Shown here one piece after another: positions 56,341 through 64,000 of a stretch of DNA of 64,000 bases. The position numbers were made by a program, and so were the translations under genes. The notes beneath the pieces are model-generated. The model did not search any database, had not been told where the DNA came from, and saw only the letters and a program-made list of their open reading frames with translations. Origin of the DNA: Pelosinus fermentans JBW45 (GTDB lineage Bacteria; Bacillota; Negativicutes; DSM-13327); contig NZ_CP010978.1 of the NCBI RefSeq assembly GCF_000271665.2, positions 4,695,001 to 4,759,000 on the forward strand. Direction: 5' to 3'. Each line of letters starts with the position of its first letter. The stretch's first letter is position 1.

Positions 56341-56583
56341 CTACAAACGATGGTTCTTTTCAAGTGCATATAAATCTTCAACTTTTTCAAACATAAAGGC
56401 ATGTGCGTCTTTTATTGCCTGATTATAAATTACTGCACCCACTTTCTCCATCATAAAGTCTAATAATAATTCTGCTCCTAATTGTCCGATTTCCTCCTCT
56501 CGCTTTTCCATAAAATATTTTTTTAGATCATCAACAGCTTGTTTTTTTAATTCTTTGGATAAATGAATCACTGCCATAGCCAC
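56341..56583 (-). CDS. DUF2164-family small protein
   Basis: 80 residues matching the DUF2164 pattern as I recall it: IHLSKELKKQAVDDLKKYF, then EEIGQLGAELLLDFMMEKVG and YNQAIKDAHAFMFEKVEDL. The family is helical and of unknown function. The start may be the GTG at 56583 or the ATG at 56577; AAGGAG spacing favours the former slightly. It lies between fabV and folA without a shared regulatory pattern. Confidence 0.8.
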   Translation of the reverse strand: MAMAVIHLSKELKKQAVDDLKKYFMEKREEEIGQLGAELLLDFMMEKVGAVIYNQAIKDAHAFMFEKVEDLYALEKNHRL

Positions 56584-56668
56584 CTAAACTCCTTCCTATA
56601 CTATAGATTGATACGTGCTACTTGATATACAAGTTCTTCATGCATCGTAAATTGTCATCTTATCCTTC

Positions 56669-57190
56669 TTAGCGATCCTTGGTCTTCCAATCCTTCTGCT
56701 CCAGATTTTTATAAGTTGCAAATCGATAGGTAATATCTTTATAACTTTGCACAGAGCTCTCTTCTATGCACTGCCACTCTGACTGCTTATCTAAATTAGG
56801 AAAGCACGTATCAGCATGATGCACCTTACTGATTTTTGTAATATATGCCTCTGAACAATAGGGCAGACATTGCCGATATACGGATTCGCCTCCAATGATA
56901 AAAATATCCTCACTATGATATAAAGATAAGCTTGAGAATAACTGCAGCAAAGAATGGCATAGAGTAACGCCTTCCCAATGTATCTTTATATTTTTAGTCA
57001 ACACAACATTAATTCGTCCCTGAAGGGGTTTTTGGCCAGGCAGTGATTCAAATGTCCCCCTACCCATTACTACCACTTTTCCTTTGGTTTTCTCTTTGAA
57101 ATGCTGCATATCCGCGGGAATAGTGACCAATAATTGCCCATTGCATCCAATACCCCACTGCTCATCCACAGCGACGATTAGTTTCATCAT
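56669..57190 (-). CDS. folA: Dihydrofolate reductase
   Basis: 173 residues. Landmarks are LIVAVDEQWGIGCNGQLLVT, the Asp-containing IPADMQHFKEKTKGKVVVMG, RGTFESLPGQKPLQGRINVV and IFIIGGESVYRQCLPYC. It reduces dihydrofolate with NADPH. There is no thymidylate synthase neighbour. Two adjacent ATGs start the frame; the second is better spaced from AGGAG. The C-terminal tail is Lys/Asp-rich and slightly longer than usual. Confidence 0.91.
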   Translation of the reverse strand: MMKLIVAVDEQWGIGCNGQLLVTIPADMQHFKEKTKGKVVVMGRGTFESLPGQKPLQGRINVVLTKNIKIHWEGVTLCHSLLQLFSSLSLYHSEDIFIIGGESVYRQCLPYCSEAYITKISKVHHADTCFPNLDKQSEWQCIEESSVQSYKDITYRFATYKNLEQKDWKTKDR

Positions 57191-57308
57191 AACACTCCTA
57201 ATTACTAAATTGATCTAAACAGCGACCTTTGCATTATCACTAGTATATCCCTCAATGTAAAGTCTTTCTACTAAAAAAAATATTCTTTACTCTATTTATA
57301 GAAATAAA

Positions 57309-57346
57309 AATAGTCCTTTAGGAGATCTACTTCCTAAAGGACTATT
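57309..57346 (-). terminator. Intrinsic terminator of the D-2-hydroxyacid dehydrogenase gene
   Basis: AATAGTCCTTTAGGA and TCCTAAAGGACTATT form a 15-bp stem; on the minus strand TTTTTATTT follows. Confidence 0.9.
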
Positions 57347-57394
57347 CTGTTCATTTACAATACGATATACAGGATAGAATTAAGGTTTGAGAAA

Positions 57395-58360
57395 TTATAG
57401 CGAACCGTTTACAACATTCAATGGTTTGCCTTGAATAAAAGATTCAATATTCTCAGCCATAAGGCCAATCAACCTTTGTCTTGATTCCAAGCGTCTCCAG
57501 CCAATGTGGGGCGTTAAGATTACATTGTCCATAAAAAATAAAGGATTGTTTAATTCCGGAGGTTCTGGATCCTGCACATCAAGTGCCGCACCAGCAATGA
57601 TCCCTTGCTGCAAAGCTTCAATTAAATCGACCTCGTGTATAATCGGTCCTCTCGAAGAATTTATAATAAAAGCCGTTGGCTTCATTTGCTTTAGCTTATC
57701 TTTATTGATGAGATGCTTCGTTTCTGGAGTAAGGGGACAATGAATACTTACAAAATCACTTTGGGTGAGAAGTTCTGCAAGAGAAACAAATTGTACCTTT
57801 GCCTCACCCCAAGGTTTAGGAGTACGGTTGTATACCAAAATGTTCATGCCTAAGGTTAGAGCAATCTTGATTACTTCTTTTCCTATGGCCCCTGCACCAA
57901 TTACACCAAGAGTTTTACCTTGCAATTCAAAATGCGGAACTTGTAAATGCTTTGTAAAATTATCAAAATTCTTTTCTTGAAGCATCGTTTGCTGACGAAT
58001 TAATGAGGAACTTTGATTTAAGATGAAGGTAATCACCAACTGGGCAACAGCCTCTGTACTGTAGCTCGGGACGTTGCAGACTGCAATATTTTTCTCTTTG
58101 GCTGCTGCAATATCAATATTGTTGAAACCTGTGCCAGCCTCACAAATTAGCTCTACTGAAGACGGGAATTGAGAAATCAAATCTCTTCCTACAGACAGCT
58201 CTTTCGTGATAACAATATGCTGCCCCTGAACCCGTTCCAGGATTTCGTCATTGCTGCTTGCATCATACTTAGTCACAGTGGTGAGATTGGACAATGAAGA
58301 AAATTCCAGCTTGTTATCAAAATCTAATTTCGCCGCATTGAGAATTACTGTGTTCTTCAT
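57395..58360 (-). CDS. D-2-hydroxyacid dehydrogenase (NAD-dependent)
   Basis: 321 residues. Features: CEAGTGFNNIDIAAAKEKNI in the substrate domain, the dinucleotide fold LGVIGAGAIGKEVIKIALTL, catalytic Arg in NSSRGPIIHE, Glu in DVQDPEPPE and His in LTPHIGW. It reduces a 2-oxo acid such as hydroxypyruvate, glyoxylate or phenylpyruvate; the substrate is not identifiable. GGGGG lies before ATG. It is upstream of a terminator and downstream of the PdxR-like regulator gene on the same strand. Confidence 0.88.
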   Translation of the reverse strand: MKNTVILNAAKLDFDNKLEFSSLSNLTTVTKYDASSNDEILERVQGQHIVITKELSVGRDLISQFPSSVELICEAGTGFNNIDIAAAKEKNIAVCNVPSYSTEAVAQLVITFILNQSSSLIRQQTMLQEKNFDNFTKHLQVPHFELQGKTLGVIGAGAIGKEVIKIALTLGMNILVYNRTPKPWGEAKVQFVSLAELLTQSDFVSIHCPLTPETKHLINKDKLKQMKPTAFIINSSRGPIIHEVDLIEALQQGIIAGAALDVQDPEPPELNNPLFFMDNVILTPHIGWRRLESRQRLIGLMAENIESFIQGKPLNVVNGSL

Positions 58361-58433
58361 GGCTACCCCCTAATATTAAAATACTCTAACTATAAGTATA
58401 TTTACGCTTCCACTAACTGTCAACTTATTAAGT

Positions 58434-59843
58434 CTATAGATGACTAAACCATGCTTCTTTTAATCTTATAATCCCCGCTTTCATCTCATTTGCAGGTATT
58501 TTAGAAAAATATAGCAGTACTTGAGGCATCCTCTCTGGTGATAGCTGCCAATAATAATCCTGAATTGAAGCTACGCGACAGCCATTTGCAAGAGCTCTTG
58601 CAGCTAATTCCTGAGCTGACAATTCGGATTTCAAACTCAAGATCACATGAAGACCCGATTCTGTGCCATTTATCTTGGCATTCTCACCAAGAATTTTTTG
58701 GATTTCTTCTAAAAACAATTTTCTTTTTTCATAATATAGCTTACGTAAACGGCGTATCTGTCTTTCCAAATGACCATCCGTCATAAACTGGGCAAGGGCA
58801 AGTTGTTCAATGGTAGATGCTGTCTGATTATATAAGGAGGACTTCTTTTGATATATCTCTAAAAATTTTTCTGGCAGCACCATATAACTAACACGGATGG
58901 AGGGTGGAATCACTTTTGAAAAAGATCCCAGATATACTACCCGTTCTCTATTATCAAGCCCTTTAAGCGCTGGTATCGGACGACCAAAATAACGAAATTC
59001 ACTGTCATAATCATCCTCGATGATAATACCATTTTTTTGTTCTGCCCAATTGAGCAGCTGGTATCTCTTACCGATGGGCATAATATATCCGGTGGGAAAT
59101 TGATGAGATGGGCTTACATAAACAAGCCTTTCACCACTGTTTTCAAGCTCTGCCGTATCAATACCATCTGTCTTCATTTTTACTGGTACAATCGCAAAGG
59201 CATGATCGGCAAAAATACGTCTTCCATTTTTAAATCCGGGTTCTTCAAAAGCAATGCTGCTATATTCCAGTTTGAGCATACTGCAAAGCATGCTCAAAAG
59301 ACTTTGCACACCAGCACCGATTATGATTTGTTCCGTATGAACATAAACGCCTCTTGATTTTTCAATATACTTTGCAATCTCTTTGCGCAGCTCTTCTTCC
59401 CCTTTAATATTTCCATATCCAACAAGGCGCTCTTTCTGAAAAAAAGCTTTACTAATATATCGCTTCCATAAGGAAAAATCAAAACCCTCCCTATCCATTT
59501 CGCCACTTGAAAAGTCATAGATAATTTTTTCTTCTTTTATCTCTTGGCTATGATGGTGGTGATTTGCCATACTAACAGCAGGAGTATTAAAAACGATTTC
59601 TTCCAGTTTATTTACCGTATATCGGGAACGGTTATAATTTTTGATATAGCCTTCACTCATCAACTGTTGATATGCCTTTTCAACCGTAATTTTACTAACA
59701 GAAAGACTTCTGGAAAGGCCTCGAATGGATGGCAGCTTTTCACTTTCCCTCAGCCTATTTTGCTCAATGGCAGCTTTATAGTACAGATAAAGTTGTATAT
59801 ACAGTGGCTCTTTGCTCTGGCTGTCAAATACGATTAAATCCAT
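58434..59843 (-). CDS. pdxR: PdxR-like MocR-family regulator (GntR plus aminotransferase domain)
   Basis: 469 residues: a GntR winged helix (about 10-75, LPSIRGLSRSLSVSKITVEK and AYQQLMSEGYI) and a fold type I aminotransferase domain with the PLP lysine in YLGSFSKVIPPSIRVSYMV. Divergence from a pyridoxamine kinase gene across 155 bases is the hallmark of PdxR-type regulators that sense PLP and control vitamin B6 genes. It probably regulates that kinase. This is the second MocR-family protein in the window, and the two differ strongly outside the motifs. Confidence 0.88.
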   Translation of the reverse strand: MDLIVFDSQSKEPLYIQLYLYYKAAIEQNRLRESEKLPSIRGLSRSLSVSKITVEKAYQQLMSEGYIKNYNRSRYTVNKLEEIVFNTPAVSMANHHHHSQEIKEEKIIYDFSSGEMDREGFDFSLWKRYISKAFFQKERLVGYGNIKGEEELRKEIAKYIEKSRGVYVHTEQIIIGAGVQSLLSMLCSMLKLEYSSIAFEEPGFKNGRRIFADHAFAIVPVKMKTDGIDTAELENSGERLVYVSPSHQFPTGYIMPIGKRYQLLNWAEQKNGIIIEDDYDSEFRYFGRPIPALKGLDNRERVVYLGSFSKVIPPSIRVSYMVLPEKFLEIYQKKSSLYNQTASTIEQLALAQFMTDGHLERQIRRLRKLYYEKRKLFLEEIQKILGENAKINGTESGLHVILSLKSELSAQELAARALANGCRVASIQDYYWQLSPERMPQVLLYFSKIPANEMKAGIIRLKEAWFSHL

Positions 59844-60004
59844 AATTCCTCCAAACTGTACCTAATAAAAATGTGATTTCTGTATATTTCAAAAGGTTCA
59901 AATTCATTTTATAATACAATTATGCTTTTGGAAACCCCTAACCTATAGGATAATTATGTTCTTGCTATTTTAGCACAATAAAACAAATACTGGAGGATAT
60001 GAAT

Positions 60005-60853
60005 ATGAAACAAAAACTTGCAAGAGTCGTGGCAATTCACGATATGTCCGGCTATGGTAAATGTTCACTTACTGTAGCAATCCCAGTTATTTCAGCAGCC
60101 GGCATCGAGGTTTGCCCTCTACCTACTGCCCTGTTATCTACAAATACTCTTTTCCCAGGATTTAAATTCTTTGACTTTACTCCGCAAATGAATGAGTTTA
60201 TTAATCATTGGAAAGAAATTGGTTTTAAGACCGATTGCGCTTATAGCGGATTCTTAGGCTCAGCAGAGCAAATCCAAATCGTCAAAAATTTCATGCTGGA
60301 TTTTAAATGCTCATTAAAAATAGTTGATCCTGTAATGGGCGATAATGGCATAATCATTAAAACCTATACACCTGAAATGTGCAGTACCATGCGAGAGCTT
60401 GCCAGTATTGCTGATATCGTTACACCAAACCTTACAGAAGCTTATATTCTTACAGGCAGAGATTATATCGATGGAGAAGTAGATAGCGACACCTCTCGCA
60501 AGCTCTGTGCACAAATCATTGAAATGGGTGCTAAAAACATCGTATTAACTGGTGTGGTCAGAGGAAATTCCTTATATAACTGCGCAATGAGTGAAGATCA
60601 ATCCTACTTTGAAGTAGCCGTTGATCTGCTTCCCTACCATATGCATGGTACAGGCGACCTTTTCACCAGTGTACTTACAGCAGGCGTTATAAATGGCTAC
60701 ACCTTAAAAGAAAGTGTAGAAAGTGCAGCTCACTTTGTACGCGATGCGATGATCGTCAGCAATGATATTGAAGATGCCTTCGATCGCGGCGTTGCCTTTG
60801 AACCCATTGTCTACAAATTACGCGGCGGCCTCTATAATAAAGATTTGGCTTAG
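60005..60853 (+). CDS. pdxY: Pyridoxamine/pyridoxal kinase (ribokinase fold, PdxY/PdxK type)
   Basis: 282 residues. Features are AIHDMSGYGKCSLTVAIPVI and PLPTALLSTNT near the N-terminus, VDPVMGDNGII, VTPNLTEAYIL and the anion-hole motif GTGDLFTSVL. It phosphorylates B6 vitamers in the salvage of PLP. The ATG at 59999 is only 2 bases from GGAGG, so the ATG at 60005 is preferred. Divergent from the PdxR-like regulator. Confidence 0.9.
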   Translation: MKQKLARVVAIHDMSGYGKCSLTVAIPVISAAGIEVCPLPTALLSTNTLFPGFKFFDFTPQMNEFINHWKEIGFKTDCAYSGFLGSAEQIQIVKNFMLDFKCSLKIVDPVMGDNGIIIKTYTPEMCSTMRELASIADIVTPNLTEAYILTGRDYIDGEVDSDTSRKLCAQIIEMGAKNIVLTGVVRGNSLYNCAMSEDQSYFEVAVDLLPYHMHGTGDLFTSVLTAGVINGYTLKESVESAAHFVRDAMIVSNDIEDAFDRGVAFEPIVYKLRGGLYNKDLA

Positions 60854-60888
60854 TTCCTGACGCGTCCTTTAAAACATACAAACATAAT

Positions 60889-60985
60889 CAAACCACAAAG
60901 ACGCAAAGGACACAAAGGGCTTTATTTATATTTTTTTGTGTACTCCTTTGTGTGCCGCATCAGCGGCATTGTGCCTTTGTGGTTC
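60889..60985 (+). repeat. Dispersed intergenic repeat, two-ended copy (copy F)
   Basis: Left end CAAACCACAAAGACGCAAAG plus GACACAAAGGGC; right end GCATTGTGCCTTTGTGGTTC is the inverted partner. The middle holds GCCGCATCAGCGGC, a small hairpin. It sits after pdxY. Confidence 0.88.
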
Positions 60986-61019
60986 AAATTTTTAACCCCT
61001 ATCTGCATATATTGATACG

Positions 61020-61060
61020 AAAATCTGCAACGTTTTGTAAACCTAAACGTTGCAGATTTT
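61020..61060. terminator. Bidirectional terminator between pdxY and the MFS gene
   Basis: AAAATCTGCAACGTT and AACGTTGCAGATTTT form a 15-bp perfect stem between convergent genes. Confidence 0.87.
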
Positions 61061-61080
61061 CTCATAACAAATATTATTTT

Positions 61081-62279
61081 CTATTTCATTTCCTTACTAA
61101 TCACCCCAGTGGCCTTTGGAATTTTAAAGAAGACAAGCAATCCAATCATGATCAATACGCTTCCAGTGAAAAGAAATACAGGTCCAATTCCCAGCCAAGA
61201 ACTGATCATACCGCCAACAAGGGGACCTACCATCGAACCTAGATGATTTGCTGTAGTTGTAAGACCAAAGATCCGCCCTGAAACGCTTTATCTGTCGAAT
61301 TTACAGCAATTGTATTGATAGCAGGATATACGCCAACGATAAATAGACCAAAAAAGAATTGGAGTACACTAAACTGATAAATATTGACTATAAAAAATTG
61401 TCCCATATTAAAGATCCCTGCACCGATAAAGGCAATCACTAAAATTTGAATAAACCCCTTTTTCTGCCCCAGCTTGCCCCACATCGGTGCCGATATCGCA
61501 CCAGCAATACCTGCCATACTATATATAATCCCTGCCGTTAACGCAACCCCCTCCATATTTCCCTGGAGCTCGGCAACATACAACGTAATCAGAGGCTGCA
61601 GTGTCATACTAATCATTTGTGCACCGAAAAGCAGCAGTAGCATTTCTACTAGCTTTCGGTTATGAAATGCAATCTTCAAATCATCCAACATACTGCCTTC
61701 ACTAGGCGGTTCATTATTGACTGGCTCTTTTACCAATATGCCTACGCCAACGGTTCCTAGAAATATAATACCTGCAGCAATCACAAAAGATAAACGCATA
61801 CCGAAAAAATGTGATAAGCTTCCGCCCATTAACGGACCTAAAATTCCGCCCATTAAAAGTGTTGTCTGCATAACGCCTAAACTAAAGCCCATTTTTTCTT
61901 TTGGTACAGATGAAGCTATAATCGCCATAGATGCTGGCACAAACCCATTGGCAAAGCCCTGCAGAATTCTGACTAACAATAAATCCACAGGATTTCTAAC
62001 AAATGCGCCCAAAAAATATACGACTGCAAGGCTAAATCCAGCTCGCATAATCATACGTCGTTTACCGCTTTTATCCGCGTGTCGTCCCCAATAAGGTGCC
62101 ATTATGGCCGAAACCAAAAAAGAGATGGAGAAGATAACACCTGACCACACATTTACATCACTCTGACTTACACCTATATCCAAAAGATATAATGGTAAAA
62201 ACGGAATGACCATTGTATAACTTGAACCTGATAACATCACTGCAATAGATAATACCCAAAGATTTCTACGCCAACCCAA
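61081..62279 (-). pseudogene. MFS drug-efflux-type transporter, frameshifted near the C-terminus
   Basis: The first 335 or so residues are an intact major facilitator: motif A APYWGRHADKSGKRRMIM, PFLPLYLLDIGVSQ and about ten membrane segments. After FQGG the frame shifts near 61272 and ends at 61239 with an unrelated tail. Moving the reading frame by one base restores IFGLTTTANHLGSMVGPLVG, two further membrane segments and a normal stop at 61081, so one base is missing relative to the intact gene. The tail is essential for a 12-helix transporter, so the protein is probably inactive, unless this is a sequencing error. Confidence 0.85.
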
Positions 62280-62805
62280 GTTTAAAGCCCCCTAAACTAC
62301 CTAAAAATAATAAGAAATAGATCCACTCTAGCCTCCTAAAAAATTCCTAACTACATTTGATGTGTCAACTCGCTTATTTTTTTTACTATATCATAAAGAA
62401 GCCTTTGATTCCATTAAAACTCCTTTTTCTCTCAATTTAATTGCATTTTGTAACTTTCACCCCAAATCAACTACTTTGAAATCAATTTATCTTACTTATT
62501 TATATTAATTGCGCTTATTTTTAGAATATTTGTTTATTTCTGAATGTTTTCTTTGTTCAAATGTTTGGCTATGTTTGAATTTTTAAGAAAATAGAAGTAA
62601 ATTCTATCTAATTTTGTTTAATGAGCCATATGCTGGTCAGACCACCTCTTAAAGGATTTGATAATACTTCGCTAATCTATTAAACTAAGAATTGCCTTAT
62701 AGACGCAATCTATATCCTATTTTTTAAATTGTCAGTTTAATCTATATGTACACATTATTTAGAACTTTTTTACATTCGGGAAAAAACACAGAAAGGGTTG
62801 ATCTC
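62280..62805. other. Intergenic region between the MFS gene and the small membrane peptide gene
   Basis: 526 bases, AT-rich, no gene. It holds a GntR-type palindrome at 62634-62644, a possible promoter TTGATA (62658-62663) with TAAACT (62681-62686) at 17-base spacing, and a weaker one TTGTCA (62729-62734) with CATTAT (62753-62758), both pointing toward the peptide gene. Confidence 0.55.
62634..62644. promoter_or_regulatory. FadR/LldR-type GntR operator-like palindrome
   Basis: TGGTCAGACCA is a perfect palindrome with the TGGTC/GACCA halves used by FCD-type GntR regulators. It lies 14 bases upstream of a candidate -35 box. No such regulator is in the window. Confidence 0.45.
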
Positions 62806-62895
62806 ATGGTTCTTCAATTAGGCGCTTTCGCTTTCACTGCCATTGCAGTAATGTTAACACTGCTAGAAGTAGCACACCTCTCCCATCTTATTTAA
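62806..62895 (+). CDS. 29-residue single-span membrane peptide
   Basis: MVLQLGAFAFTAIAVMLTLL followed by EVAHLSHLI: nearly all hydrophobic, one membrane segment, one Glu near the end. AGAAAGGG stands eight bases upstream of the ATG, and a strong terminator follows 47 bases after the stop, so it forms a complete short transcription unit. I do not recognise it. It could be a small membrane regulator, a toxin-like peptide or a subunit of a membrane complex. Confidence 0.6.
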   Translation: MVLQLGAFAFTAIAVMLTLLEVAHLSHLI

Positions 62896-62942
62896 TCTGA
62901 TAACAATAAGCTAACCATGTTCGCGTATAGTATGAGGCTATG

Positions 62943-62978
62943 AAAAACCCAAACCGTTTTCTTGCGGTTTGGGTTTTT
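62943..62978. terminator. Bidirectional terminator after the membrane peptide gene
   Basis: AAAAACCCAAACCG and CGGTTTGGGTTTTT form a 14-bp stem with A and T flanks, serving the peptide gene and the convergent gene at 63005. Confidence 0.92.
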
Positions 62979-63004
62979 CTATGGATAAATTTTTTGCATT
63001 TTTC

Positions 63005-63739
63005 TCAATAATCCCCTTCTTTACCAGGTAATTGGACCGCCCTATCAATTCCTGCTTCTTTGAAATACCGAACCATGGCAGCAGCAGAAAGTTTTATATT
63101 TTGTAACTTCCATAAGAAATACTCTATTGTTTCCTGCCGGATCTGAATCAGCTGGTTCTCATCCCTGGAAACCATTGAATTTTTCTCCATATGATCAATA
63201 ACCTGCTGTATATAGGATACCAAAATCACATCATTGATTGGCTCTTTAAGCATATCATTGATTAACTGTCCAAAATGGTTTTGATATTGGAAAATTAGAT
63301 TTTCGGGACCAAACATCGTAAAAATAATTTTTTCTAGATCATCGATTGTAGGATGTACCAACTGATCCAATAATTGATCTTTCTCCACTAGATAAGGTAA
63401 AATTGCCAAGATATACCCTTGAGTGAGATAGCCTAATCCAGTCCCATCCTTACCATTTGTATAATCTGAGAAATTACACATTTTCTGATGATGATCCGTA
63501 ATGATAAATAACCCTTCAAATAATGATTTAGGAACCTCAATTAACCAATAATAAGTAAGACCTCTTTGCTCCAAGTCTGGCATTGCCATTATATCCTGCG
63601 TTAACATTGTGATTTCTTCTAAAAAGGTATCGTGTATATATTCTTCCCTCGAAAACAAAAGTGGTCGAAATATTGGCCCTAAGAAACTTCGTGTCAAGAA
63701 AATTTTCGTTAAGCTATTTTCCCCTATGCCTCTCACCAT
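63005..63739 (-). CDS. Protein of unknown function, 244 residues
   Basis: Not recognised. The protein is soluble and mostly helical, with many aromatic residues, no signal peptide and no clear catalytic motif. Segments such as TYYWLIEVPKSLFEGLFIIT and LILVSYIQQ-like helices recall the ligand-binding half of TetR-type proteins, but no DNA-binding helix-turn-helix is present at the N-terminus. AGGGTG precedes ATG 63739 by six bases. A terminator lies at each end, so it is a single-gene unit. Confidence 0.6.
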   Translation of the reverse strand: MVRGIGENSLTKIFLTRSFLGPIFRPLLFSREEYIHDTFLEEITMLTQDIMAMPDLEQRGLTYYWLIEVPKSLFEGLFIITDHHQKMCNFSDYTNGKDGTGLGYLTQGYILAILPYLVEKDQLLDQLVHPTIDDLEKIIFTMFGPENLIFQYQNHFGQLINDMLKEPINDVILVSYIQQVIDHMEKNSMVSRDENQLIQIRQETIEYFLWKLQNIKLSAAAMVRYFKEAGIDRAVQLPGKEGDY

Positions 63740-63885
63740 ATTCTTCACCCTATCTTATTTTAAAATCCTTTTATTTAGATGCTCACTCGCTGATAACGCA
63801 TTTACCACTTTACACTCTAAAAATATAGGACAACGTTAAGGTTTCTCCATTTTTTATCTAGCAATCCGTAGTTTTAATACCGTAA

Positions 63886-63925
63886 AAAGGGGACTCTTCT
63901 ACAAAAATGTAGAAGAGTCCCCTTT
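63886..63925 (-). terminator. Terminator facing the right edge of the window
   Basis: An 18-bp perfect stem (63886-63903 and 63908-63925) is followed on the minus strand by TTTTT. It probably ends a minus-strand gene lying beyond the window. Confidence 0.85.
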
Positions 63926-64000
63926 GACTCAAGCGTTTCACTTTCAAAATTACCGCGCAGAAAGGACATTCGTTCTCTTATGATATACATTATACTGCCA

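Noticed and set aside
61717-62094. 125-codon plus-strand open frame
   Set aside because: It is antisense to the MFS transporter, has a low-complexity Pro/Ile/Asn composition typical of shadow frames, and has no ribosome site.

Overview
The window looks like a chromosomal segment of an anaerobic, diderm, low-GC Firmicute of the class Negativicutes, close to Pelosinus or Sporomusa. This placement is inferred from gene content: Firmicute-type Shine-Dalgarno sites and regulators occur beside small outer-membrane-type beta-barrel proteins and a TolC remnant. An O2-sensitive glycyl-radical enzyme with its activase is present, and so is a tandem pair of CobT homologues of the ArsAB type known from Sporomusa ovata. 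I saw no rRNA, tRNA, CRISPR array, phage or transposase gene.

Layout. 1-4.8 kb (+): a carbohydrate ABC importer (binding protein cut by the window edge, two permeases, ATPase) with a sugar-phosphate isomerase/epimerase. 4.8-8.7 kb: an aminotransferase and azlCD (-), divergent from a MocR-type regulator. 8.8-11.2 kb: a NusG-domain-II membrane protein, and a LysR regulator divergent from a YeiH-type exporter. 11.4-15.3 kb (-): a cupin/XRE regulator, a glycyl-radical activase and trans-4-hydroxy-L-proline dehydratase (HypD). 15.6-18.7 kb: an orphan histidine kinase and O-acetylhomoserine sulfhydrylase. 18.9-23.9 kb (-): an HlyD/ABC/ABC/permease/TetR efflux operon ending in a broken TolC gene. 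24.4-28 kb: a small unknown gene, ManC, and a GGDEF plus HD-GYP pair. 28.2-32.8 kb (+): two bioB genes behind a BirA-type operator, then two cobT-like genes (probable arsAB) with their own promoter and leader hairpin. 32.9-38.8 kb (-): CheW, a soluble PocR-domain chemoreceptor, EutJ, a purple-acid-type phosphatase and phosphoglucomutase. 39-42 kb (+): a polar amino-acid ABC importer behind a structured leader. 42.1-44.4 kb (-): an SbmA/BacA-like transporter and ThiW. 44.9-51.7 kb (-): a complete PTS sugar-acid operon (PRD regulator, Gat-type IIA, IlvD/Edd dehydratase, IIB, IIC, KDPG aldolase). 51.9-60.9 kb: a GltA-type flavoprotein, two outer-membrane-type proteins, FabV, a DUF2164 protein, DHFR, a D-2-hydroxyacid dehydrogenase, and a PdxR-like regulator divergent from pyridoxamine kinase. 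61-64 kb: a frameshifted MFS transporter, a 29-residue membrane peptide gene and an unknown 244-residue protein.

How the parts work together. The segment is mostly small self-contained metabolic modules, each with its own regulator and often a bidirectional terminator. The best leads are: the PTS plus IlvD/Edd plus KDPG aldolase operon, which predicts phosphorylating uptake of a sugar acid followed by Entner-Doudoroff-like cleavage; the ArsAB-like pair, which predicts phenolyl-type cobamides; the unequal bioB pair, one member lacking a cluster cysteine; and a dispersed intergenic repeat family with six copies here, three of them closed by inverted right ends.
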